A stretch of 42,990 nucleotides of DNA from a virus. The DNA lies in IMG/VR virus record IMGVR_UViG_3300033388_000826, positions 1-42,990 of that record. The stretch is one strand, 5' to 3'. Both the position numbers and the translations under genes were made by a program. The notes under the pieces are model-generated. The model was not told where the DNA came from, did no database searches, and saw only the letters and a list, made by a program, of their open reading frames with translations. Each line of letters starts with the position of its first letter. Position 1 is the stretch's first letter. This document shows, piece by piece, positions 36,836 through 42,990 of the stretch.

Positions 36836-38701
36836 ATGATTAATTACGAACGAGTAGCAGAAAAAATCTTTTCTATTATCAAGGGTCATGGTCACACTTT
36901 GTCTATGTACAAAGAAGATGGCATGGACACTACTGACGCCGCTGAGGCTCGTAGATTCTTCGTAGCAAAGCCTAATTACATGATTACGCTTGACGAAGAA
37001 ACGAATACAATCAAAATCAACAAAAATAGCAGTCTTGAGCTAGAAGACCTCGAAAGTATTATGAAGCAGATGAAAAATCTTGCTAGAGAAAACATGCTCA
37101 ACACGCAAGTTAAGGTATTCGGCAAAGAGATTACCCCTAAAGATTTCGCATATCAAGCTAAAAAATTCAAGGACGCAAACATGGAAAGCATTACTAACGA
37201 AGCTTCACTATCACGTATGAGCGGCAGCAAAAAGACAAGCTACCAGACTCTAGAATCAGTTAAAATGATCGTACGCCATCGCAAAGCAGTTGATGAAGAT
37301 GTGCGAGGTTCGCGCAGCCGCCAGATCAAAGCAATCTTTCTAGAGCAGGCTGGTGAACGTTTCCGTTTCCCACACAATTGCTTGCCATGCGCAAGAGCAA
37401 TGGCTCGACACATGTATGAAGGCGGCAACATGCAAGATACAATCGGTGAATACATCGTTGAATCTTCTGCAAATCTAATCAAATTAAATGAGTTTGTTCG
37501 TTACGCACGTACAAACAAGCTTATGAATGAAGCTAATGAAGATGTTGTAAAGACAGTCAAAGAAAACATTGCAACTATCCGTGGTGAATTTAAAGGACTG
37601 ACTGGTGCGAAGTCATATGCTAGAGTAAGCGAAGCTATTGCTGCGCGAGAAGCTAGCGTATTAGAAGAGGATGACACAACAGACTTGCAGGACATGTTTA
37701 CTGTGCGCAAGTTTGATGAAAAGATCAGCGGTACGCTACCGCTAGTACGTAGACTAATGAACGAAAAACAAATATGGCGTGATGCACTAGTTGAAGCTAG
37801 TCAACAAACGATTTACATGAAGGCTAAAGAAGAACTAGCAGAAGAAGACATCATGGAGTTCGACAGTCCTGTTCAACAAGTCGGCTATAAGATCGGCAAG
37901 CTTGCGAAGCGCATGGTTGAATCAGGCGATTTATCTAACTTTGTTGCTAAGGTCGCCGGCAAGTTGATCGAAGGCAACAAGATTTCTGACTTTGAGAAAA
38001 CGATTGTACGCAACGTAATGGAAAATGCTAAGATTGAAGAAGTAATTGAAGATGACTATTGTGCTAAATGCGGAGAGGACATGTGGGGAGATTGTAAATG
38101 CGAAAATCCTACGCCCGAAAATACAGTTGAGAGCGTTGGCGATGCTTACGAACTCAAGATGAAAATGATTGAGCATGAGGAAATCTTCACAGAAGATGAG
38201 CGTCTACCAGAAATTCCTTACGAATTTAGCGATTGCGAAGCATGTGACCATACAGGCAATGTTGGTGACCTAGAGTGCGGCGAATGCGCTGGCGAAGGCA
38301 TAATTACTACTCGCGTAGCAGAAAGCGAAGGCGAGAAGTGTATCCGTTGTCGTAAAGGCACAATGCAGCTAGGCGATACAATGATGGGTCCTGCAAAGGA
38401 ATGTGATCGTTGCAATTATCAAGTTCAGGTAAACGAAGATGATTGGGACGATAATGTACGTCGTGGAGAATCAGAATCAGGAGCTACAGGCATGGGAATG
38501 CCAACTCCTGACTATGCAGAATGCCCAGGATGTTATGGACTTGGTGATGATGATGACGATGAAATGGGACTATGCGCAATGTGCGATGGCTCAGGACACG
38601 CAGATTACGTCAAGGGCAGTAGGCAAGACCCGTTTGGTGGAAACTACAACGTAGGTGTTGAGGATTACTTAGACGATGGCGGAAACGACGACATTTTCTA
38701 A
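36836..38701 (+). CDS. virion-locus protein with C-terminal DnaJ-type zinc knuckles (621 aa)
   Basis: The N-terminal ~110 residues (MINYERVAEKIFSIIKGHGH, then ARRFFVAKPNYMITLDEETN) resemble a module I recall in marine T4-like phage proteins of unknown function. The middle is helical. The last ~220 residues carry CxxC pairs near 408 (CAKCGED), 467 (CEACDHTG), 481 (CGECAGEG), 502 (CIRCRKG), 523 (CDRCNYQ), 563 (CPGCYGLG) and 580 (CAMCDGSG). Several are exact CxxCxGxG knuckles as in DnaJ. It ends in an acidic tail. It follows the terminase and has a late box, so a packaging or virion role is likely. The number of knuckles is unusual. Confidence 0.75.
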   Translation: MINYERVAEKIFSIIKGHGHTLSMYKEDGMDTTDAAEARRFFVAKPNYMITLDEETNTIKINKNSSLELEDLESIMKQMKNLARENMLNTQVKVFGKEITPKDFAYQAKKFKDANMESITNEASLSRMSGSKKTSYQTLESVKMIVRHRKAVDEDVRGSRSRQIKAIFLEQAGERFRFPHNCLPCARAMARHMYEGGNMQDTIGEYIVESSANLIKLNEFVRYARTNKLMNEANEDVVKTVKENIATIRGEFKGLTGAKSYARVSEAIAAREASVLEEDDTTDLQDMFTVRKFDEKISGTLPLVRRLMNEKQIWRDALVEASQQTIYMKAKEELAEEDIMEFDSPVQQVGYKIGKLAKRMVESGDLSNFVAKVAGKLIEGNKISDFEKTIVRNVMENAKIEEVIEDDYCAKCGEDMWGDCKCENPTPENTVESVGDAYELKMKMIEHEEIFTEDERLPEIPYEFSDCEACDHTGNVGDLECGECAGEGIITTRVAESEGEKCIRCRKGTMQLGDTMMGPAKECDRCNYQVQVNEDDWDDNVRRGESESGATGMGMPTPDYAECPGCYGLGDDDDDEMGLCAMCDGSGHADYVKGSRQDPFGGNYNVGVEDYLDDGGNDDIF

Positions 38702-38733
38702 TTCCTAATAAAGACCTTCCTCTTTACAATTTA

Positions 38734-38741
38734 GATAAATA
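38734..38741 (+). promoter_or_regulatory. late promoter box GATAAATA upstream of gp32
   Basis: A-GATAAATA-A lies 20 bases before the sigma70-type -35 element. gp32 is needed throughout infection, so both promoters make sense. Confidence 0.55.
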
Positions 38742-38761
38742 AAGTTGTCTGTTAATAAAAG

Positions 38762-38790
38762 TTGACAGATGGCTTAGAATGTATTATAAT
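38762..38790 (+). promoter_or_regulatory. perfect sigma70-type early promoter for gp32
   Basis: TTGACA at 38762-38767, 17-bp spacer, TATAAT at 38785-38790. The leader to ATG 38898 is about 100 bases, longer than others. Confidence 0.85.
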
Positions 38791-38897
38791 GTGCAAACAT
38801 AATATGCATTCGACTCAAAATAAGAATAATGCACTTATGGCGAGAAACATGGTATGCATTTTGGCTATTAAAATAATTACATTAAGGAGAATTAATC
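38791..38897 (+). promoter_or_regulatory. structured gp32 leader, candidate autoregulatory RNA
   Basis: TATGCATT occurs twice (38803-38810, 38853-38860). TGCATT (38805-38810) can pair with AATGCA (38828-38833); GTGCA (38791-38795) can pair with TGCAC (38830-38834), mutually exclusive with it. ATTTT/AAAAT (38858-38874) makes a third hairpin just before AAGGAG. In T4, gp32 represses its own mRNA by binding cooperatively from an upstream pseudoknot; a similar role is inferred. Confidence 0.4.
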
Positions 38898-39890
38898 ATG
38901 GCTACGCTACAAGAAATCCGCGCCAAGTTACAGGCGCTTGAAGATAAGAAAGCAGGAAACAAACAATCGTTTGGTTCATCACTAGTTTACCCGTTTTGGA
39001 ATATTGCAGAAAACGAACCAGTATCACTACGTTTTCTACCTAACGCTGTGGAAGACGAAGAAAATCCATATTTCTGGAAAGAGATCCAGATGATTAACTT
39101 GGAATTCCCAGGTGTCAAAGGTGGAGACGAAACAAAGAGGGTATTTGTTAAAGTACCTTGTGTTGAAATGTGGGGAGACACATGCCCAGTTCACGCAGAG
39201 CTTCGTCCTTGGTTCAAGGATTCATCGTTGGAAGCAACAGCACGTAAGTATTGGAAGAAACGTTCGTACATCTTTCAAGGCTTTGTCATTGACAATCCAA
39301 TCGCGGAAGACGCGGCAGAAGCTCCAGAAAATCCAATTCGCAAGTTCAGCATCGGACCTCAAATCTTTAACATTATTAAAGAAGCATTGATGGATCCTGA
39401 GTTGGATACATTGCCTACGGACTATCTGAACGGAATCAACTTCCGCATCATTCGCACTAAAAAGCCAGGCGGCGAGTATAACGATTACAATACGTCTAGC
39501 TGGAGTCGAAAGGAAACTTCTCTTACTGAGGAGCAAGCTGAGGCAATCGAGAAGTACGGTCTATTCAATCTGAATGACTGGGCACCAAAGAAACCTACAG
39601 CAGACGGCGTGAATGCTATCTTTGAGATGTTTGAAGCATCAGTAGAAGGCGAACTTTATGATCCAGAGCGTTGGGCGAATTTCTATCGTCCTTGGGGACT
39701 CGAATACGAAGGCGAAAGCAAAGCCAAGACAACTGAGACAGCACCAGTAGTTGAAGCGGCAGCAACGCCAGCAGTTGAAATTGTAGAAGAAGAAAAGGAG
39801 ACTGTAACAGCATCTCCAAGTGCTTCTGCTCCAACTAGCACATCTGCGCAAGACATTCTTGCTAAGATTCGTAACCGCCCACAAAGCTAA
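38898..39890 (+). CDS. single-stranded DNA-binding protein (gp32-like)
   Basis: The 330-aa protein (T4 gp32 is 301 aa) has a basic N-terminal segment for self-association, then 'SSLVYPFWNIAENEPVSLRF' and an OB-fold core. It includes a zinc-like cluster KVPCVEMWGDTCPVHAE (Cys88, Cys96, His99) and FRIIRTKKPGGEYNDYNTSS at about 191-210. The C-terminus is acidic then Ala/Ser-rich, as expected for partner binding. It coats ssDNA during replication, recombination and repair, with UvsX just downstream. Promoted by a perfect sigma70-type promoter plus a late box, with a terminator behind. Confidence 0.88.
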   Translation: MATLQEIRAKLQALEDKKAGNKQSFGSSLVYPFWNIAENEPVSLRFLPNAVEDEENPYFWKEIQMINLEFPGVKGGDETKRVFVKVPCVEMWGDTCPVHAELRPWFKDSSLEATARKYWKKRSYIFQGFVIDNPIAEDAAEAPENPIRKFSIGPQIFNIIKEALMDPELDTLPTDYLNGINFRIIRTKKPGGEYNDYNTSSWSRKETSLTEEQAEAIEKYGLFNLNDWAPKKPTADGVNAIFEMFEASVEGELYDPERWANFYRPWGLEYEGESKAKTTETAPVVEAAATPAVEIVEEEKETVTASPSASAPTSTSAQDILAKIRNRPQS

Positions 39891-39896
39891 TAATAA

Positions 39897-39920
39897 GGGG
39901 CAGGCAACTGCCCCTTTTAT
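39897..39920 (+). terminator. intrinsic terminator between gp32 and uvsX
   Basis: GGGGCA (39897-39902), loop GGCAAC, TGCCCC (39909-39914), then TTTTAT. It may make gp32 more abundant than UvsX by ending most transcripts here; I see no separate promoter before uvsX. Confidence 0.85.
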
Positions 39921-39937
39921 TTCACTGGAGAATAATT

Positions 39938-41065
39938 ATGGTACGTCCATTTAACCCTGACAAGTTCAGGAAAAGTATTACAAAATCAATTAAAGGAATC
40001 AGCGCGGGCTTCAATGACCCTGATACCTGGATCAGCACAGGCAATCATACGCTCAACTACCTTATATCTGGCGATTTTAACGCAGGTATTCCGTTGGGCA
40101 AAGTCACTTGCTTTGCAGGTGAGTCAGGCTCAGGAAAAAGTTATGTTGCAGCAGGAAATCTCGTAAAGAACGCACAAGATCAAGGCATCTTTGTTGTTCT
40201 ACTAGATTCAGAGAACGCACTTGATGAAGAATGGCTCAAGGCAGTCGGCGTGGACACAAGTCCAGACAAACTACAACGATTCGGCGTTACAATGGTTGAT
40301 GATGTTGCAGGAATTCTGTCTACATTCATTGAAGACTACGAAAAAGAGTATACAGCAGTTGAACCTGAAGATCGTCCGAAGATTCTATTCGTTGTTGATT
40401 CGCTAGGTATGCTATCTACACCTACTGATGTTGCTCAGTTTGATCGAGCAGATATGAAAGGTGACATGGGACGCAAAGCGAAGTCACTTAAGGCACTCGT
40501 ACAGCAAACCGTGAACAGAATTGCACAGTGGAACATCGGTTTCGTTGCAACTAATCACACTTACAAATCACAAAACATGTTCGATCCTGATGATGTTATC
40601 AGTGGCGGCATGGGCGTGATCTTTGCTAGTTCGATTGTTGTTGCAATGGGTAAATTGAAACTTAAGGAAGATGCTGACGGCAACAAGATCACACAAGTAA
40701 CTGGCATTCGTTCAAATTGTAAAGTCGTTAAGACACGATTTGCAAAGCCACAAGAGACAGTAAAGATACACATTCCGTTTGACACAGGCATGGATCCGTA
40801 TTCGGGTCTATTCGATATGTTGCTCGATATGGAAATTCTGACTAAGACTGGCAACAGTTACGTTTACATTTCACCAACTGACGGTGCAGAAATCAAAAAG
40901 TTCAAGAAAGCATGGAACAAGAATGATGAAGGATGTCTTGATCGTGTTATGACAGAATGGGATCAGATCAAAAGGGCTGCGCACACCACTCTTGCTGATA
41001 AAACAAATGTATCAGTGGAAACGCACACGCTAGACATAGATGTAGAAGTCACGGTAGAGGACTGA
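39938..41065 (+). CDS. uvsX: UvsX RecA-like recombinase
   Basis: The 375-aa protein (T4 UvsX is 391 aa) has a RecA core: Walker A GESGSGKSYVAAG at about 61-73, VVLLDSENALDEEWLKAVGV with the catalytic-type Glu, Walker B ILFVVDSLGMLS at about 149-160, and 'NIGFVATNHTYKSQNMFDPD' then VISGGMGVIFASSIVVAMGK with the DNA-binding L2 and RecA-like strands. The C-terminus is acidic. It forms filaments on ssDNA with gp32 and drives strand exchange in recombination-dependent replication. It lies 47 bases after gp32, behind a terminator. Confidence 0.92.
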   Translation: MVRPFNPDKFRKSITKSIKGISAGFNDPDTWISTGNHTLNYLISGDFNAGIPLGKVTCFAGESGSGKSYVAAGNLVKNAQDQGIFVVLLDSENALDEEWLKAVGVDTSPDKLQRFGVTMVDDVAGILSTFIEDYEKEYTAVEPEDRPKILFVVDSLGMLSTPTDVAQFDRADMKGDMGRKAKSLKALVQQTVNRIAQWNIGFVATNHTYKSQNMFDPDDVISGGMGVIFASSIVVAMGKLKLKEDADGNKITQVTGIRSNCKVVKTRFAKPQETVKIHIPFDTGMDPYSGLFDMLLDMEILTKTGNSYVYISPTDGAEIKKFKKAWNKNDEGCLDRVMTEWDQIKRAAHTTLADKTNVSVETHTLDIDVEVTVED

Positions 41066-41069
41066 TACA

Positions 41070-41327
41070 ATGTCACATACACACAGACAAACACTATGTA
41101 TAGAATGCGGCGCTGTCATAGGACAGTGCCGCTGTATGTCTAACGACAAGTCGATCACTTATGATACGTGTAATAAATGCAAAGCTGAAGCTGGCGGGGC
41201 AATAAAAGTAATTCCTAGCGATAAACAACAACTCCGTGAAGCAATGGCAAGAGAAGCGTATCTAAAATCACAGATCAAGCAATTAACACAAAAGATAGAA
41301 GAACTAGAGAAAGATAATGAGAGATGA
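41070..41327 (+). CDS. small zinc-finger plus coiled-coil protein (85 aa)
   Basis: ATG 41070, four bases after uvsX. The N-terminal half has two CxxC-type sites (CIECGAVIGQCRC and CNKCKAEAGG), probably one zinc ribbon. The rest is a strong coiled coil (EAYLKSQIKQLTQKIEELEK). Small zinc proteins of this kind often bind DNA or other proteins. Position next to uvsX suggests a recombination or replication partner, as an inference. It overlaps the next gene by 11 bases. Confidence 0.7.
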   Translation: MSHTHRQTLCIECGAVIGQCRCMSNDKSITYDTCNKCKAEAGGAIKVIPSDKQQLREAMAREAYLKSQIKQLTQKIEELEKDNER

Positions 41328-41538
41328 TTTTATAATTGAAGTATGGTCTAGACTAAAGCCGCTAATTCCAGCTAAAGATAGACTGGATGGCGCAGATGCA
41401 GTTATATCTGTATGCGATGAATTTGGCCTCTTAGAAGAACTAGAACACCACGAAGAACTTGATAACGAACTAAAAGCAGCACTAACAACTCAACTTGATG
41501 AAGAATATTCTGAAGAGGATGAGTACGAGGAATACTAA
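41317..41538 (+). CDS. acidic hypothetical protein (73 aa)
   Basis: ATG 41317 overlaps the end of the preceding coiled-coil gene. Sequence MRDDFIIEVWSRLKPLIPAK, then a run of Glu/Asp with EYSEEDEYEEY at the end. Acidic tails here resemble DNA mimics, but there is no motif to confirm it. Co-translated with neighbours. Confidence 0.7.
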   Translation: MRDDFIIEVWSRLKPLIPAKDRLDGADAVISVCDEFGLLEELEHHEELDNELKAALTTQLDEEYSEEDEYEEY

Positions 41539-41540
41539 TA

Positions 41541-41825
41541 ATGAAAGTTTTACTAGAAAATTTTAAAGAAAAGATCGAAGAAGGCGATGCTGAAAAAGCT
41601 ATTGTCGCAATTGATATGGTGCATGACAAGCTCCAAACTGATCCTGATTTAGTTAAGGAAGTATTGGATCCAGCTATTATCACAGAATTACATGCACTTT
41701 TGATTGAGCATTTGGATGTAGCTCCGAGAGCAATGCAATTAAATCGCCGCTTCCCAAATGCAAATACGCGAGCAGTAATGTTCGTGAAAGCAATGCGCAA
41801 CGGAATAGCACACACGATTAAATAA
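41541..41825 (+). CDS. hypothetical helical protein (94 aa)
   Basis: ATG 41541, two bases after the preceding stop. All-helical appearance (MKVLLENFKEKIEEGDAEKA), ending in a basic, Arg-rich region (APRAMQLNRRFPNANTRAVM). Part of the post-uvsX operon. Not recognised. Confidence 0.7.
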   Translation: MKVLLENFKEKIEEGDAEKAIVAIDMVHDKLQTDPDLVKEVLDPAIITELHALLIEHLDVAPRAMQLNRRFPNANTRAVMFVKAMRNGIAHTIK

Positions 41826-41826
41826 T

Positions 41827-42285
41827 ATGTGGTATAGCAAAGTTGTCAAAGATTTGAGTCATTTACCTGACTGCATGATGCATTTCGATGCCGAACTTGC
41901 AGAAGCACGGAAACAAGACTTAACGCTTAGAGGAAAACGCCTCGAAGAATTCGCTGCGGGAATCCCAGGCATCGTTGAACAACGCTACAACCAACTACAA
42001 GAAATCGAGGCGATTCTTGAGTATCTTAACATTGAATTGCGACGTAAAAAGACAGCAGCATTTCGTAAATACATGGAGCACCATGATCGGGCACTAAGTT
42101 CACGGGATGCAGACAAGTATGCTGAAGGTAATGAGGACGTAGTCGATATGGCTATTCTCATAAATGAATTTGCGCTATTGCGCAATAAATGGATCGGCTT
42201 ACACAAAGCCCTTGAAGCTAAAAACTTTCAGCTAAACAATATTGTCAAACTGCGCGCAGCGGGTATTGATGATGCAACAATTTAA
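41827..42285 (+). CDS. hypothetical coiled-coil-like protein (152 aa)
   Basis: ATG 41827, next to the preceding stop. Long helical protein (e.g. LQEIEAILEYLNIELRRKKT) with heptad-like hydrophobic spacing, so a coiled coil is likely. It looks like proteins of unknown function that follow recombination genes in marine T4-like phages, though I cannot name a family. It overlaps the next gene by 17 bases. Confidence 0.7.
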   Translation: MWYSKVVKDLSHLPDCMMHFDAELAEARKQDLTLRGKRLEEFAAGIPGIVEQRYNQLQEIEAILEYLNIELRRKKTAAFRKYMEHHDRALSSRDADKYAEGNEDVVDMAILINEFALLRNKWIGLHKALEAKNFQLNNIVKLRAAGIDDATI

Positions 42286-42688
42286 CGAATATAAACTCGC
42301 GCTAGAAAATGGCGAAACATATTATCGACCTCATTTTCCGTGCGATTACGGGCACTATCAGCGATATACGAAAAGTAGACAGTGCCAGCCATGCCACAGA
42401 ATAGCAGTTGCGCGGGCTAGAGAAAACGGGCAACACTTCACTGGTCAACCTGGCCCTGCGCCAAATCCCAAAACGCATATAGTCGTAGACAAACCCTGCA
42501 AACGATGCGGCGGGATCGTTCGCTACAAGAAACGTCCAGATATGTGCGTCCCATGCCAGCAAAAACGTGCTATGAAGTGGCTGCATCCTGAAATGGAACT
42601 CCAAAAACCAGCCGATAATGGTGATCGAGACTATTTCCTAACAAAAACAGCAACTTACAGAAAAAATAGTTCCACTATAACTGATTGA
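42269..42688 (+). CDS. zinc-binding protein with two CxxC fingers (139 aa)
   Basis: I start at ATG 42269 (MMQQFNEYKLALENGETYYR); 42272 is an alternative and a TTG at 42242 lies deeper in the upstream gene. Finger 1 spans CDYGHYQRYTKSRQCQPCHR, a Cys/His set, and finger 2 is CKRCGGIVRYKKRPDMCVPC. Finger 1 is of the kind found in phage HNH-like and recombination-endonuclease-VII-type proteins, but no catalytic HNH motif follows, so a nuclease is not claimed. Basic between fingers. Last gene of the uvsX operon. Confidence 0.7.
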   Translation: MMQQFNEYKLALENGETYYRPHFPCDYGHYQRYTKSRQCQPCHRIAVARARENGQHFTGQPGPAPNPKTHIVVDKPCKRCGGIVRYKKRPDMCVPCQQKRAMKWLHPEMELQKPADNGDRDYFLTKTATYRKNSSTITD

Positions 42689-42754
42689 TTCTATTGAATT
42701 TCTCAAATTTCTGCTAAGTCGTTGATTTCCAACGGATTATACCTTGAAAAGCAG

Positions 42755-42783
42755 TTGACAAAGTGGAAAGAATCGCCTATAAT
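42755..42783 (+). promoter_or_regulatory. perfect sigma70-type early promoter
   Basis: TTGACA at 42755-42760, 17-bp spacer, TATAAT at 42778-42783. It drives the gene that begins at 42836. Confidence 0.85.
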
Positions 42784-42835
42784 TATATCTAACAGTTAGG
42801 ACACACTAACTTCTTATAGCAACAGGACTCACACA

Positions 42836-42990
42836 ATGACTGCAAAAGTAACTATCTTAGAAGGCACGTATCGCAACGCTCCTGTCACTCCTCTGAACGG
42901 CGATTTTGAATTAGTCGCTGATTGGAAAGATGGCAAGAAGGGCGGTTTCGTTACGGTTCTGAACAACGGTTCTTTAGACGTTGCCAAGAA
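42836..42990 (+). CDS. 5' part of a gene cut by the window end, unknown function
   Basis: ATG 42836 lies 53 bases after a perfect -10. The visible 51 residues begin MTAKVTILEGTYRNAPVTPL and continue with NGDFELVADWKDGKKGGFVT. This is a strand-rich start of an unknown protein. The ribosome site is weak (AACAGGACTC). Confidence 0.65.
   Translation, partial: MTAKVTILEGTYRNAPVTPLNGDFELVADWKDGKKGGFVTVLNNGSLDVAK

Noticed and set aside
42269-42688. Recombination endonuclease VII or HNH nuclease
   Set aside because: Zinc-binding CxxC pairs are present but no HNH or endonuclease VII catalytic motif follows.

Overview
This window is part of the genome of a tailed, contractile (T4-type) bacteriophage. 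Recognisable T4-family genes are rIIA, rIIB, the tail sheath (gp18), the tail tube (gp19), a neck protein (gp13-like), the head-completion nuclease (gp4), small and large terminase (gp16, gp17), the ssDNA-binding protein (gp32), UvsX recombinase and dNMP kinase (gp1). Lipoprotein signals and near-consensus sigma70 promoters point to a Gram-negative host. The nicotinamide salvage genes recall large Vibrio phages such as KVP40, so a marine gammaproteobacterium is plausible but not proven. All genes but one read on the + strand. I saw no tRNA, integrase or CRISPR.

Layout. 1-1911: small overlapping genes, among them a cyclic-phosphate-type receiver protein and an L7/L12-like protein. 1926-5262: rIIA and rIIB, each with its own sigma70-type promoter. 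5263-5571: a non-coding stretch. 5572-8119: a ClpP-like protease, a GH108 endolysin with a calcium-loop insert, two exported or membrane proteins (possible lysis accessories) and a terminator. 8124-9532: an early operon led by a SLOG-fold protein. 9580-10640: a late protein with a C-terminal Hint (intein-like) domain and a tiny proline-rich ORF. 10670-14494: an NAD+ salvage cassette, NMN adenylyltransferase-Nudix plus nicotinamide phosphoribosyltransferase, flanking three small tandem paralogs. 14546-20464: mostly unknown small genes, including a 2OG-oxygenase-like protein. 20485-21429: two outer-membrane-type lipoproteins. 21476-25108: neck protein, three proteins whose short N-termini resemble head-targeting peptides, and dNMP kinase. 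25105-25359: the only minus-strand gene, a NUMOD3-like relic. 25437-38701: virion and packaging block. 38762-42990: gp32, UvsX and small unknown genes, ending inside a gene.

Regulation can be read directly. Early-type promoters are TTGAC(A/T) or close to it, with a 17-bp spacer and TATAAT-like boxes. Late-type promoters are GATAAATA, a one-base variant of the T4 late box TATAAATA, and lie before lysis, virion and packaging genes. Some genes have both (the NAD+ cassette, the second lipoprotein, gp32). In a few places the predicted transcription start falls at or within three bases of the ATG, which implies leaderless mRNAs.

Most noteworthy: the NAD+ salvage cassette with a palindrome over its -35 box; the Hint protein that lacks a +1 nucleophile; the endolysin with tandem DxDxDG loops; the DnaJ-type CxxCxGxG knuckles repeated across virion-locus proteins; and the likely leaderless terminase transcripts.
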